Shown in pieces: positions 13,776 through 45,599 of a stretch of DNA of 64,000 bases (positions within the stretch are counted from its first letter, which is position 1; the number at the start of each line of letters is the position of its first letter). Both the position numbers and the translations under genes were made by a program. The stretch spans positions 14,241,547-14,305,546 of the forward strand of contig NC_054545.1 in the NCBI RefSeq assembly GCF_017654505.1, written 5' to 3'. Source of the DNA: Polyodon spathula. Its lineage: Eukaryota; Chordata; Actinopteri; Acipenseriformes; Polyodontidae. Below the pieces are notes generated by a model. It had not been told where the DNA came from, did no database searches, and was given only the letters and a program-made list of their open reading frames with translations.

Positions 13776-15836
13776 TGCAAAGAGAAAGAAAACATTGGCT
13801 GAAAGTTGTCTCCTGTTTCATGGGCAATGTAGGGTTCGGTGGGGAATGCAGAAACCAAATACTTTCTGAAGATAAATTAATTATCACTTTAATTATTTCA
13901 CATTTACATAAGTGTGAAATAAATTTCTGAATTTGCTTGTTTTGTGAAACTTCTGGTCTGCCCTCACTGGGATCTACTTATTTAATGATTTTATCAGTTA
14001 TAATACATGAATATATTAATTCCCCCCTGGGTTGAATTATAAATATCTTTATTAACATTATTAATACAATAAAAAAAATACAGTGGAAAGGGATAAAGTA
14101 GGTTAATGAGCTTTAGGCTGTATTAAGATCTGCAGCAGGTCAGATTATTAAAATAGACCACACTGTCTACAATATCCACTTTATATGGTAATTTTTTTTT
14201 TTTAAATGACCTGCAATCAAACATTTTGCTTTAATACAATTTTATTTCCAATACAAAAATCAGAAAAAAAAACAGATATCACATTTTAATTTGCTGACCA
14301 TTTATCTTCAGCATGTTCTCTAGTTGGATAAACATTACCTTGAAATACAGTAGTGGCTGTGTATGATGTAAAGTGCAATATTATGGTGGAGGGTGAGCAA
14401 GCAGGCTGGTGCAGTCTCTCTGCTGTGTGTCACTCCTGCTGGGCTGAGACAACACACAGGCAGAAGGAATTCCGAAGAGTTTCAGACTGCAGGCTATTCA
14501 AAATTCACCCTTAAAAGTCTTTGTGAACATTAGGAGAAGTTTAGAAATGCAGGGGCCTTGATTCTCTAAGCTTTTTACTTTATTCTAAAAGAAAAAATGC
14601 AGCCAATAAATATACTAACCCTGAAATAAACAACTGAGCCTTTGTTATTCAAGAGCTCGTTAGTAGCCTTAATTGATAGTTTGTAATCTTATTTTAGTAA
14701 TCTTAGGAAATTATCTTAACAACAATGGTGATTTATACAGAACACATGTAATAGGATATTAAAAAGGTAAAAATAAATAAATAAAATAACATACTGTATT
14801 AGCAAAATGTAGATACAAAGTATCCCTTTAACAATTTGAAATAAAAAAAAAGCTTTAAGACTCTGGCCCAAAGTATGTTTGCAATATTCAACACAATTGA
14901 GCTCTATTCGATTGATCTAAATGCATGGTAGATCAAATACCGTTACTGTTCAAATCATTTTAAGAAATTCTCCAGAGAGTTTCTCTTTAGTGTATTTTAA
15001 GTACAATTCCAGGTTTGGTCCTATTTGACTATTTAAACAGTGGCTGTTATTTATATTAGTCACTGTTTAGATCAATTCAATTGACCCCATACAGTACATA
15101 TCCCCCACCAAAGCTATAAATTGCACATTACTGGTGTCCATAGAGAGAAGGAATATCATTTCTTAACAAGTAGACCTGCACAGGTTCCCAGAGTATAGTC
15201 TTTAAAGGCTCATACAATGGCAATATCTCGAAAAAGCAGGTCACTGTGGGGTCCATAGACAGTATGTGTAATAACATTGCAAAAAAATGATCATGCAAAT
15301 CACATTTGGACAAAATATATTGCGTTAACTGGCTTAACCATTCAGAGGTCAGGACTCATTCGAAAGTAGATCACCATGGTTAAATAAAGACAGTAAGGAA
15401 TGTCCATACCAAGTTGCAAAACAAGAAGAGAAACATGCAGGCAGAATTTTCAACCCAAGCAGGGGGTAATACAATTGCATTGCCAACCAACAACTAACAT
15501 GGTATCTGTTACTGTATCCATGGTAAAAAGATAACTGTGGCAACTATGGTTAAGTCTTCCCCCATAAAAAAATTATCTACAAGAAATAAAATAGTCAGGA
15601 ATCAAAGCTGTAGATTAACCCTTAAACCTGCATGCCTGGAAATCCAGTTAGTTTATTCTTACTGTTAAAATATACAATTAGAATGACTTTATAATACCAA
15701 TATAATTACCCTGAAAAAAACCCTGGCCAGCCACATTGTGAACAATTGCAACACAACGGATCTGGGACTAATATTGCGCAGCAGCTCTGATATGGTGCCA
15801 TGGTACTGCAGTGTATTACCAGAGTATATTGCATAT
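13776..15836. other. Intergenic, nothing recognised
   Basis: AT-rich sequence between the ANKRD63 and PAK6 3' ends. A minus-strand AATAAA (TTTATT at 15652-15657) could be a distal PAK6 polyadenylation signal, which would give a 3' UTR of about 1.3 kb. Confidence 0.4.
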
Positions 15837-16056
15837 GAGGCTGTGTGGTCCAGTGGTTAAAGAAACAGGCTTGTAACCAGCAGGTCCACAGTTCAAATCC
15901 CAACTCGTGTGATCCTGAGAAACTTTTGGGTGAGATGTTGTAAGTGACTCTGCATCTGATGCACACTTCACACATCCTAGTCTTGTATCTTGTAAAATGC
16001 TTTGTGATGGTGGTCCACTATGAAAAGCATTATATAAAAATAAAGATTATTATTAT
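15837..16056 (+). mobile_element. tRNA-derived SINE (V-SINE-like)
   Basis: The head contains an A-box-like TGTGGTCCAGTGG (15844-15856) and a B box GTTCAAATCC (15891-15900), 34 bp apart, as in tRNA-derived SINEs. The 3' part (TGTAAAATGCTTTGTGATGG, then AAAAGCATTATATAAAAATA) resembles the conserved tail shared by V-SINEs and their partner LINEs. It ends in an ATT-repeat tail. It may lie in the PAK6 3' UTR, antisense to that gene. Confidence 0.75.
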
Positions 16057-16781
16057 GTATAAAGTATCATTGTGATGTAAATATATGAAACTCTGGACAC
16101 TTTGGTAACATTCAACCAATGGCTCATATAATTGTAGCTGCCTTTGTGTTACCATTGCCCCTTAGTGCAGAACCTTTGAAATGCCTAGTAAAATTATTTG
16201 GTAAGTGTCGTAAAGATATACATTTTCAGTAGAGTTCCAGCCTTCTACAGCATCCCTCTTATGACATTGTATAATTTCATCAGCGCAACATTTTTCAGTC
16301 CATTCAGTTTGACACTGGTTTCTAAGTCCATGCATGACTGTACTGTAGGTACATGTAGGACAAAGTAGGGGGGATACTCAATAATTAAGCTTAGTAGCTG
16401 AAGAACCTTCACTGCCCTTCAATACTGACTTAATACATGTTGGTAGGAAGCCTGCGGATCTTGAGAAAGCATCCTTTTGCAGGACCTGGCTGTCTTGACC
16501 TCTCAAAACTGTTTGAATTGAGAATTTAATTGAGCTTAGTGGTGCATATCCCTAAAAACACAACCAGCATTCAATTCTGCCTAACTGCAACAGCAGCACT
16601 TTGTCCAGAACTGTAATACCCCAGTAAAGTGCTTTGAAATGCTCTAAGTGGGGATAAACAGAATCTAGATACTGATATATGAATGTCAATGCCCCAGAAG
16701 GCAGCAGTGTTTTTTTTCACAGGCAGGGAGCACTTGTTCCTGCAATGGCCATTTCCCAGCTTCACGTTTGCTCTCACTCTT

Positions 16782-16784
<3 letters not shown>

Positions 16785-16838
<54 letters not shown>
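16785..16838. repeat. (CT)n microsatellite
   Basis: About 27 CT units, just beyond the PAK6 stop codon. On the PAK6 transcript strand this is (AG)n, probably in the 3' UTR. Confidence 0.95.
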
Positions 16839-16839
<1 letters not shown>

Positions 16840-16954
16840 AGACTTTGGGGTGTCTGGCAATATCAGAGAGGGCTTCAAACTTGCCCCTGTAACTACTGTT
16901 GGCAGCAAACCTGCCCCTGTAGTGACTGCTGGCGAGTGGAGCTTCTTTCTTTTA

Positions 16955-34654
<17,700 letters not shown>

Positions 34655-34908
34655 CTGAAAAAGAATTCATATCTTTTTTTTTACAGAAACAGTAAGCTAA
34701 CATGACCAAAAAAAAAAAAAAATCTATAAAAACGTAAGCATGTATGGCGACCATGGCCAGTGTTTAAACAACATCAGTTATTGCGTAGTCTTAGATATGG
34801 AAGCACCTGCCAACTAAGTGCCTTAAATTAAATCACGTGACCGACAGCACAGGAAGTGTTTAGGTACCTGGGAGCAATAGTACAGTATAATGTTTATGTG
34901 CTATAGCA

Positions 34909-35081
34909 GGGCTCTCCAATCACAGTCCTGGAGGGCTATTCCACTCCAGGTTTAGCAGGTACAATGAGATATATAGCTTCATCAGGGTCTGGAAGGAGGG
35001 TTAATTACTTCAATTAAGCAATTTAGAATGGGGTTGGAACAAAGTCTGGGAGTGGAAGGGACAACTTTGGTCACCCCTGCT
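34909..35081. mobile_element. hAT-like MITE with 8-bp flanking duplication
   Basis: The element starts GGGCTCTCCAATCACAGTCC and ends TTTGGTCACCCCTGCT. The 8-bp direct repeat CTATAGCA flanks both sides (34901-34908 and 35082-35089). The ends are related as CAGGG.../...CCCTG inverted repeats. The 8-bp duplication and CAGGG termini fit the hAT superfamily. It lies just upstream of PAK6 coding exon 1. Confidence 0.65.
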
Positions 35082-35089
35082 CTATAGCA

Positions 35090-37077
35090 TAGTTCTTGAA
35101 ATATCTGCATACACTATTCCAAATGAACATAACGAATCTAAAGATTTTCATGACTATCAAACAGGGCCAGTAGAAAGAGTTAAACAAATAAATAAAGTTC
35201 AAAGCTTTGGTTACAGCTCCTTCACACATTGTAGCTCTCTACTGCGTTAAAAAAAGCCTATAGCAGTATTGGGACTTTCACAATTCTGTTTTTAATAGGA
35301 GCCAGCAGAATACTGAATAACTTAAGAGTGGAGAGCTTGTATGTAAAGAACTCCCACAGGGAAAAACCACTTGAGTCAATGATCTGACTCAAATTACTGC
35401 TCATCACTGTTGCACACCAAACATTGGCGGTCATAATGGTGATTAATGAAAAAACAAGCTAGTCTTGAAAAAGGTTTCTTCAGCGAGAAGTGAGAGGCAT
35501 GTGGGTGTGGTCTAGTTTTTTTTTTTTTCTTTTTTTTCAAATAAGTCCTGGGCAGTGTTAGTTGGAGGTTAGATAAATTAATGACTCTGCAGGTATGAAC
35601 TATGTAATTATATTACATTATATTGCATTCGTGGAATATTATGTTATTCAGTAATATGTTTATCGTGAGGTTTGTGTTTGAAACTGTTGATACATCATGG
35701 CTTAACTACTTAATAAATTAGGCTAGAGAACTGAAGGAAAAAAAAAAGAAAAACACGCATTGCTAAACATGACCCATCAATTACAAAATGATTCCAAACA
35801 AGCAGAATGTCATAGGCAGGTCTAAGCTGTATCTTGAGAAACAGTTTTCTGATGCATTATAAATGCTGTAGATGAACCTCCAATAAGTATTTGGGAGAAA
35901 TAGGGTCCAAACAGATTTGTCTGTTTTTGCTTTAAAATGCTGGTAACTTTAAAACAGATACTCACAAGAATACAGTGCCAGTTCAATACATCTTTGTATT
36001 CTATTACTGACATCTTCCTCTTGTAAAAGTAATTCCATGCCCCAAGCATGTCATATCTATGAAAACTGAACACTAGAACTCAATAGCAGGTGCGGCTCGG
36101 CTCGGATTTATCAACTGAAATTTGGCAGTTTGGTCTTTCCATCATTTTTCAATGGTAGACAATAAATTCTATAAAGTGAATCACTATACGCGGTTAGGTT
36201 TTAGTTACATTTATTTATCCAGGAAGACTATTATATATAATCTTAACAAATAGTGTTCTGGGGCAGCCAGCAGCAGATATAAGGATAACAAGATCAAAGG
36301 AAAATAATTTTTTGAATTCAGCTGTTTAATATTTAGGTTTAAACATACGGTAGCGGCTAGCTCGGGGGCTCTGGCAGTCAATGAAGAGGCAGACAACAGG
36401 GTGTAGAGAAAGCAGTGAAAGCTGCTGTTTTATTTTGACTCTGTCTCAATGGATTATTTTTGTACTCTTATCAATGGTCTCTCTCTCTCTCTATCATACA
36501 GCACCCCCAATTCAACTGTCCTTAACTGGACGCTGACTCCGCCCAGTGATCAACCATTGTCCCATCTGCATCCACTTGCATTCACCCACACATACACACA
36601 CACAGAAACTGATAAGCAGGCAAGCCGCTCAGGGATAAGAGGAGAGGAATAGCCTGCGAAACACTCACTCACTCACACACAGCAGCGCACAACATAGGTA
36701 ATATTATGGGTACAGTACAATGTCCCAACCACTTCCCAGTCTGTAACACAGTCCGTGGGAGGTATACTGTTCGTTGTGGTTATTCTGCTGCTACAATACT
36801 TTATATTCCATACAATGTACTTGTTATATTAACAGAATATTCAGTGGGCAAACATGGAGACTGTAGTTATTTTATTCATGAGGACGGCCATAAACAACCC
36901 CCTAATCTTCGGCATGAACATTCCTGGAGTGTCCTCTATTTATTGAGTTATTTACACAAACAATCCATAGCCTGATAGCCTGACTATCCAAAACTCATTT
37001 CATGGATAACCAATATCCTCTACTGAATAATAAATGGTAAGCTAATTCAATGCAGCTTTATCTGTAAGTGTCCTGTG
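35090..37077. other. Intergenic or PAK6 5' intron, no gene seen
   Basis: No coding exon was recognised. A short CT run and a CA-rich stretch occur at 36480-36690. Confidence 0.45.
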
Positions 37078-37408
37078 CAAGGGTTCCCAATCCTGGTCCT
37101 GGGGGAGCCCTGTGTCTGCTGGTTTTCATTCCAACTGAGCTCTCAGTTACTTAATTGAACCCTTAATTGAACTATTCATCAGCTTAATTAGACCTTTTCA
37201 ATTATTTTCAGCTTTTTAAACAGTTGGAGATTTCAAGTTAACGATGCAATTTTACAAGTAACATGAAATCAGCAACTATTTAGGAGCTCAGGTCTAATTA
37301 AGCACTTTATTATGCCAATTAAGGGTTTGATTAAGTAATTGATTGCTCAGTTGTAATAAAAACCAGCAGACAAAGGGTTTCCCCAGAACCATGATTGGGA
37401 AACCCTTG
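37078..37408. mobile_element. hAT-like MITE with long TIRs
   Basis: The left end CAAGGGTTCCCAATCCTGGT and the right end (reverse read CAAGGGTTTCCCAATCATGG) are inverted copies. The similarity runs for roughly 100 bp (both arms carry GTCTGCTGGTTTT and AACCCTTAATTG). No clear target duplication is left. Confidence 0.7.
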
Positions 37409-40400
37409 TCTAATATATTACGGTTTTCCTTAGTAATACACTGCACTATTAAAGTCAATATTGAATTGCAAAACTTCTATTCATTCCTCCTGTAGGACAA
37501 GTCAAATATCATTCTCTATACAACAGATCTTATGAAAAAGCACAGGAGCAGTTGACAACCTGCTACTAGACCATGAAAACACATGCATGATCTGCATATG
37601 AATGTATCACTTGTAGCAAATCATCTCTCTTCCACTGCCAGACAATGATTTAAAGGCTCAATTAGCAGTATATCTGGTACCATAGCAAAAGGAATATTGA
37701 GAGCCCCATGTTTAAAATCACTCTGGGCCAGTCCACACTGCCACACCTTACAGGGATGCTACAAGTCTTCCAAGTGTGTTATATACAAAACTCAGGACTT
37801 TCATCCACCAATCAGGAGGCTTCATTGAAGGTAGAGGAACATTTAGACAGAAACAGAAATAAAACCAAACATTAAAAAAGGGAAACAAATATGTAATTGA
37901 ATGATTTAAAATAACAATTTAGTTGCTACATTTTGTTTATTGTTTTGTAGTTATGATTAAAGTGTGCACATGCGTTTAAACCTGCAGTTTAAGTCTCTTC
38001 CTGGTTAATACAGCTTGCCAGGGACATCATCCTGTTCACACATACATTCATACAAATACCAGATTTATAAATGTGTGCAGTACACTATTGTGTGGATTTG
38101 GTATTTATTTTCAAAATTCAACCTGATACTAGTTTCAGCAGTCATCATTGTAGTTTTATTTAAGCGGTAAAATGAATAAATTGCCCAATCTCCATTATGC
38201 ATTTATTCATCACACTGTGATGTAGGATAGTGTACTGTTCACAGTGAGCTTGGCATGTCTGGTACTTAGGAAAATAAAGAAGCTGAAGTCTCATCCATCT
38301 GTTCTGCACTGGAAGTAAGTGGATGCTATTTGGGGTGTCACTGCACTGGTTGAATGGAGTATTGTATACTACTGTCTAGAGTTTGAGTTTGATGCAGTGC
38401 TTTTCCCGGAAACTTGATTAATATAAACTATAGTGCACATGGATTCTCCCATTCTAGGAGTATTCTGCATCACATTAATTACAACCTTGATAATTACCAT
38501 ATAATGGATCTTGAGCCTGTGGGTACTTGTAGATTTAATACAAGTATCCTGTAGATTAGAATTCCCTTTTGTTCAGGGCGCTTACAATCCTAGACTGTAA
38601 GGAATATAAAATGTACAATAGATGCCTGCTACCTTTAAGGATTAAAGTCGGGGTAGAATTATTATTTTTTCTAATAAAACGACAATCGCTGCATATCCTG
38701 CCTAATTATTTTACATCCGATTTCCTCCATAAGAAAGAGGCCAGAGCCAATGGAATGCTCCCCTTACAAAAGTTTCTTATCCTAAATGTGTACAATAATG
38801 TTCCCTGGTTATACTATGAATTTACCATAGTTTACCACGATTTGTCTTTTTTTTTAAATTTGCTTTGCCATACCTCTCTGGGTTTTACAATGGAAAGTCT
38901 GTAGCTAAGTTTCAGCAAAAACAGTATAAAAACTTATTACTCTGTAGCAGAGATACTGTAATTTTGTTATTTTTCAATCGTACTCCAACTCGGAATTACG
39001 CAGATCATAAATTGTATTGGACAATTAAAAAAAATCACTGTTCCCGGCCATTTCATGTACTTGGCAGTTGAGAAATATAAACATGTGATCCAAACCACAA
39101 AATCTTGTGGTTATATTGAAAAGCAAACAGTCACCAAGAAATTATATTTTAGGGTAAAATTGAACGTGATGGTGAGATACTGCAGCTTTGGTTTGATATG
39201 TTTATCCTGAAGATACAACTGCCCACCACTCCTATCTTTTAAAAAAAAAAAACCCAGTTTTATCATCTGAAAACATATTGCAGCGCACTTCAGTGTAAAT
39301 AAAAGCTCAAATCAGTCACAGCTGAAAACAGAGAAAGCAACTTGGTTAATGTTATTTGCACACTGCAGTGTGACATTTAGACAGCAAAGAAGCAAGGCAA
39401 ACAGTACAAGCAGGGCTGATGGGCAGTGTGAATGATGGGCAGTGAAATGGCTTCAGTAGCAATCTGTTCATTAAAGACCAGCTGCAGTGTTTTTGGGGAG
39501 CCATAAAGCCCAAAGCTGTTGTAGGAAAATTGTTACAGCAGTTTAGACAGTTGTTTGCATTTGAGAATTCCCAAAGCACTCCCCAGTGATCTAAATATCC
39601 ATGCCCACCTACAGTACAGGTCCGCACTAGAGGGCAGAGTCTGGGGTGGGATTACTGAGCTGGACAGAGTGAAGTGTGTCAGGCTTGATGGATCGAACTG
39701 TCTGGAGTCCGGCGCACTTAGGCTTGAAAAGCAGTCTAATGTTATAAGTAACGGTGATTTTAATGACCCACAAATGTGCATCTAAAAGCTGTACACTGGT
39801 GGCTGCAGCATTTAGTATGTAATACATGTTAATTGTCTAACAGTTTAACTCACTAACATGCTCAGCTATGCATTACATGATTTAACTGCAGTTTTAGCTT
39901 GGCATTTCACAGGATAAGAAAGCTCTTCATTAAAATTGCAAGGTGTAAAACTGCACAGTGGTTTGTAAAATTGTTTTGTTGTTATGGGCCATTTAATTTG
40001 ATTTCACGAACATCCAGTGCCTTGTATTTGTTTAGTTTTCTTTCTGTTGTGAACCAACAGTTCTCAAAGTCAAGCTGACGTCCTCTATTAATGCAGTGAG
40101 CAGTCTAGCTGAACATATAGCCTCTCCTTACACTGACACGCCTCCATGCCAACAGCAACATGTTCAGGAGTGAAATGGTCGTGCGCCTCTACTCTACAGT
40201 CTCTCCGTTATGGTTCCGTTATGGTTCATCTATAACTTCTGAGGTATAAATCAAAGAGACAAACTGCAATACATAAACATTTGCCAACTGCATTCATGCG
40301 CTTTTGTTATTCCTGTCCACAAGGAACTCGACACCATATCACCTCTCTTCTCTCAAATAACCTCAAAACAAGTCAGCAAGCCAACAGTTGATAGCATGGA

Positions 40401-40961
40401 TTTGCTAATAGAATTCTCCATTATTTAACCTTATACTGTCATTTGTTTGTGGCTTGTTAATATAGATTTAGACCTGTTTTGCTTATTCCTGTAATACAAT
40501 TCAAGGAATAACAATCAAAATGTTTAAAGGGGGTAAAAGATTGGAGTAAATGCTTTGAAAATATTTAACATAACTCAAGCAGGCACTCTTTCACAGCCAG
40601 TGCAATTACCTAGACTTCACACCACAACAGCTTGTTTCCCAAATACAACAACCCCCGATCTTTACAGAGAGTCTCTGTTGTCTACTGAATTTAAATGTCT
40701 GCAGGCATGCCGAAACAATATAGGTGTGCTTCATGAGTTCTTGAAGAAAATCCCAGAGGAACAGTAAAGAATCATTTGAATTAAACAACCACATCCTTCC
40801 AGATGCAGTAGAACTGTTACAAATGCAGAAAAGTCCATCAACTCACCCAATGTATTGTCCACCACTGTTCCTTATGTGTGTATTTCAGCAGTTGCGATAG
40901 TTCCCCTAGTCCCTAAACTGCAGTGCCTAGATTGCCAATGGGAAATCCTGTAGGTGTGTGA

Positions 40962-40964
<3 letters not shown>
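37409..40964. other. Intergenic or PAK6 5' intron, no gene seen
   Basis: No conserved coding frame was recognised. A segment near 38790-38860 contains TTTACCATAGTTTACCA-type repeats like those at 28.4 kb. Confidence 0.45.

Positions 40965-41040
<76 letters not shown>
40965..41040. repeat. (GA)n microsatellite, about 38 units
   Basis: An uninterrupted GA tract; the Arg-Glu and Ser-Leu frames across it are artefacts. Confidence 0.97.
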
Positions 41041-41042
<2 letters not shown>

Positions 41043-44000
41043 GCATACAAACATGTATGCATTACGTGTACTTCGACAAACTTGGCGGATGACCGCCTAC
41101 TTGACACAACTCTCACACCGTGGGGATCATTGCAGCAGTGTGACAGCATTTGAGTGAAGTAACATTGTTATTAGCACTTAGGCGTTTAGGGGAGGGACAC
41201 AACAGTACCTGTGGAAAAAGGTGTGAACAGTCTGCCTGTCTAATGAACTAATTGACTGATTGTATCCATGGCTGGTCAATTAGGCTATGTGCTGTGTGTG
41301 TTAGAAGATATTTCCATACAGATGTTTTAATTATTACAAGCAAGGGTTGGGGAAGAGAAAGCCTCTTTGTAAATCTCCCAAGTTTTACATACAAACAGAA
41401 AAAAAGGTACTTTTTTATTTTAAAGCTGTAATGTCCCACAACCATGTTACGTAACATAGCATCATTCCTTATATTTTTATGTTAACTTTCATTTCTAGTT
41501 TTTCCTGGAGTATAGTATAAAAGCATAGCACAGTAAAGTGTAACAAATTCATAGTACATCCATGGTAAAAGCATGGTCAATTTACATCAGCAATATACAT
41601 CTGCAAACTAGCTTTCTGTATACAAGAGACTATAAAACCACTGTTTTAAGGTAACAATCTTCTTAAAGATTAAATCCCTTGAAAATTATCAATTGAAATG
41701 ATACAATAATTTAAAAAATTATTTATATTCCTTGTAGATTCTAAATAGCTTGTTTTTTAAGGTGTAATAATGTGAAACATATGGTGGATAACTCTTGTTC
41801 TGCTGTTCTTTTGTAATCCCTATGCTGTGAATAAAGTTTGTTTGGGGGGGTTAACACATATCTATAGTGTAATACATGGTTCTGGAGCAGAGAAGCAGTG
41901 GATAATAATGTTTCCTCCCTAGACAAACTTTGTTAGAAATATAGAAATTGCACTTAATTGATTTTTTCTAACACACTAATAGGAAAAGATTAGATAACTA
42001 TGAGAAATATGAAAAGGAATATAAAGGGCTTTTTTTTTTATTTAAAAGCAAGTAATAATTTATAAGTAAGTTCAACTTAAAAAAAAAAAAAAAGGTCATA
42101 TTGCTCAGTCCTGGCACTTCGGATTCTCATGAATCTGAACACAACCTCAAAGCCAAGTAAAGGCATACTTTGTAAAACCCTGACGACTCAATATTGAAGC
42201 AGTAATAACCCAGAACCACTTAGAATGACTGCACAGACCATAAAAAAGTAAGAGAAATTTAAAAAAGTAAAACTCCATGTCAAGCTACCAACTAAAACTG
42301 TATTTAAGTTTAATTTAATTTTTTCTCCAGTGAAATCTCAATAAAGTACACCTGGCCCAATACGTTTCATTACATATCACATAAGCCTTCAAGACAGTAA
42401 GCAAGCAAACAATGAAATAAGCAGTAAGCAATGGTGTTACTCTATGCTGCAATATGAATGTTCCAAGTTATATTTGCATGTAGCAAAGTATCTTTTTCAG
42501 GACTCAATGTGCAGAAAACATGTGCTCAGACATTATTTCTGACAATGCATCTCGGTAATCTTAAGGGTTAATTGGATCAACTGGAGCTCTTCAGTTCACT
42601 GGAGTTCTAAGTGTCAGTTGAAGCCATGTATGAAAGTTACTGATAGATCCCGCTTGTTTACTTAGTACAGTATTTAATATTGCAACAGACAGTGGGCATG
42701 TCCTATGTGTAGTTATTTAAAATGTTTGCTTACTGGGATAACCCAATTACACCATCTCATGGGAACTAAGGAGGCAGCCGTCAATCATTCACTTGTGTTA
42801 CTCGTCACATACTTAAATATATCACTTTTCATTACACAAATAACCCTTAGCCCAAAGTCATTCCATTTGGGAAAATAAGAGCCATACGAAACATTACATC
42901 TAAGGTGGAAAACACCATCCTGGCTTTAGATATGGTGTCCAGCTAACATACAGTGGCATCTAAAATCCCACCTAAGCTAAATACTGTAGCTCCTTAAAAT
43001 GTATTTCATCAATAATAAACAATAAATTAGAACAGAATAAGAAATTACACATGGGTATCTGAAACTTATACCAATAGTTTAGATAGCATACATAAAACAA
43101 TGTAAAAGGACATTACAGTACAGGATTTCCGTTTTCACTGATGAGATTATTGACATAAGAGGTGTTTCATACTGATGTAAATTATTGCATCAGCAGTGGC
43201 CAGAGCACTTTCATTGCATAGCAGTATCAAAAAGAATAGAGTGAAACTGCTGAAAGTAAGTGGCATCACTGGCTTTGCTATTTCTGAGCAAGCTGACCTT
43301 ATGCAGAGCATTGAGCCCATACAAATATGTCAGATAGTAATGGACCTGGCCATTTAATCTGTAGCATATAAAAATTCTATATACTATATTGCATATAGCT
43401 ATGTATAAAATATTGTAAAATGTATTACATTTCAGGACCTGTCTAAAGATGCCACCGAAGAGTAAGATTCCACAAGAGATTACCAGACACATGTCTCTCT
43501 CGTGGCTTTCTTCTTAAACATCAGACTATCTCTTGTCCAATTAAAAGCTGGGGCTGCCGTTCTCGGATGTAAATTTAGGAACACCTGGGCAGGCTAACAC
43601 ATCACATCTGCGAGCTGAGGAATTTCAGAGTTGAAGATACAGGATCCAACGTCAGTAATCCTTCAGTTCAGAGACAGACACATCACAAGACCGTGAAAGG
43701 GAGACTCCCTCAGCAAAGCTCTTTAGCTGACAGATTGTTTCAGCTTAAAGGGGGGGGGGGTTGTGCTTCATAACATATTTGCAACAGATTTTCTTTACCT
43801 GTTTAATATCCTGTTGTGGGTGATGTGTGTAATTTGCAATTGCTGTTACTGCTAATGTCATTATTGGCAAGGTCCCTTTTCAACCACAGGGGCTGTTTCC
43901 AAAAAGACTTTAAAAAGCTGAATTTTGAGACATTTTAAATACGACCAACTTTGATTTCTTACATAATCTCAGTTACAGAGGGGGCAGGAGTTACAGCTGC

Positions 44001-44740
44001 ACATTCCGCAAGGTCATTTTTCAAAACTCAGCACTAAAGAAATTCAGCTTTTTGTCTTTTCAGCAGCAGATCCAGCAAGATATGTAAACAATGATCTAAG
44101 CAGAAAGAAGAACAGGGAAAACACAGCAGGGTATAAAACAGGTAAGAAATGAGATAGCATGAAAAGGATATAAAAACCCTTTTACCCAATACATTTCTCT
44201 GTTAACGGAAAGCTTTTTTATTTTGGTGAATGATGTTGTGTTTTTATTTTCACGTAGAATGCACAGAGTTGGGCTGAGACCACTGGACACACATTGTTTG
44301 TGATCTGAGCTGGATTCACACCCAAGTCTCCAAAGGAGAAATGCATGAGAGGCCAGAGAGTTAGCCTTTTATGCCACCTAGCACCCGTTCCTTGGTTAAA
44401 TTAATAGAAAAACGCCACCACTCAGTTTCTAATCAGATGCCTTTTCAAAGGAAGAGTGCCTTGTTAGTCAATCAGTCATGTCCTCACACAAACTGACTGC
44501 AGCAATAGCACTAGAATTTTCATCAAATAAGAAACTTCAAATATGGAATGTGTGGGAACCCTATTCGCTCAAAGATTGTCCTTACATACATTTTTGTGTT
44601 TGTAAACTACAGTACTAGTGGTATGTGTCACAAAAAGCCAAACTGAACTGTAAATCAAATGGACCTAGGACCCAATTTAAATGAATGTGAAACGATACAT
44701 TAGAACTGGACAGCAGACACCAGCCAATTGTAAAAATAAA
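41041..44740. other. Intergenic or PAK6 5' intron, no gene seen
   Basis: AT-rich with A/T runs and a G-run near 43749-43759. CATGGTAAAAGCATGG at about 41561 belongs to the same motif family as 28.4 kb. No exon was recognised. Confidence 0.45.
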
Positions 44741-44741
44741 C

Positions 44742-44742
<1 letters not shown>

Positions 44743-44780
<38 letters not shown>
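44743..44780. repeat. (TA)n microsatellite
   Basis: About 18 TA units followed by a short TATAT-rich tail. Confidence 0.95.
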
Positions 44781-44785
<5 letters not shown>

Positions 44786-44959
44786 TATATTTTTAGAAAA
44801 TTCATTCATTGCAAGTACATGTTATATCAACATATCAGCAACTAAAAGCTTCATGCATGAAGCTACCAAACCCAACCATGACTTTCATAGATGGTATTAC
44901 AACAAACAAAGAAAACAGAAGGCAGACCCTAGTGGTGGAACTAGGAGATCGCTATCTTA

Positions 44960-45590
44960 CACCAACTGAGTTTATATCAAAAGTATTACCTTCTTAGGAG
45001 GTTTCAGATGAAAATTGCTGCAGATCCTATGTTCCAGGCTTATGCCTTGGGAGTGACGGGCACTTACATATGTTCTGGGAGTGCCCAAAAATGGTTACCT
45101 TTTGGCAGTTTGTTGTGACTCCTATGGGCTCTCTCCTGAACTACTCCTGCTGGCTGAAGATTCCCGGTTGATGTTGACATCACACTCCAGGAAGCTTTTC
45201 CTGGCAGGAATGGTGGCAGCCAAGAAAACTATTCTGAAGGGATAGATGGATATTTCTATATTTCTTTCTCTTCTGTCTGGCTAGATTATTTTTACGATAT
45301 TAATATTTTAGAAAGATCCATTGCTCATCTGCACTCAGCCTCTGCTGGTAGGATGGCAGCAATGGACTTCTCTGTGGACCAGGTGGCACAGCCATTTTAG
45401 TTTTGTATTATCTTTTTACGCTTTTGTTATTTTTCTGTGAGTTGTGTATTTTTCCTCTATTTATATTATTATTGACTATTTGTATTTTTATTATTTTCTT
45501 TCTGTGTTTGTTTTATTTGTTTCCATTGTACTGATTTCCTTTCTTGTCCCCTTCCCTTTGGGTGGGGTTAATATTTAAAAAAAAAAAACA
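44960..45590 (+). mobile_element. Decayed L1-like LINE 3' fragment
   Basis: Plus-strand frames read CLGSDGHLHMFWECPK and TFWQFV, resembling the Cys/His-rich zinc-knuckle-like end of L1-clade ORF2. A hydrophobic, T-rich tail region and an A-run at 45578-45588 follow. Several stops interrupt it. Confidence 0.55.
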
Positions 45591-45599
45591 GTTTAAACT

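Noticed and set aside
39340..39790. Overlapping frames on both strands around 39.5 kb
   Set aside because: The frames conflict with each other, have no recognisable domain and lack splice signals. Neither is supported.
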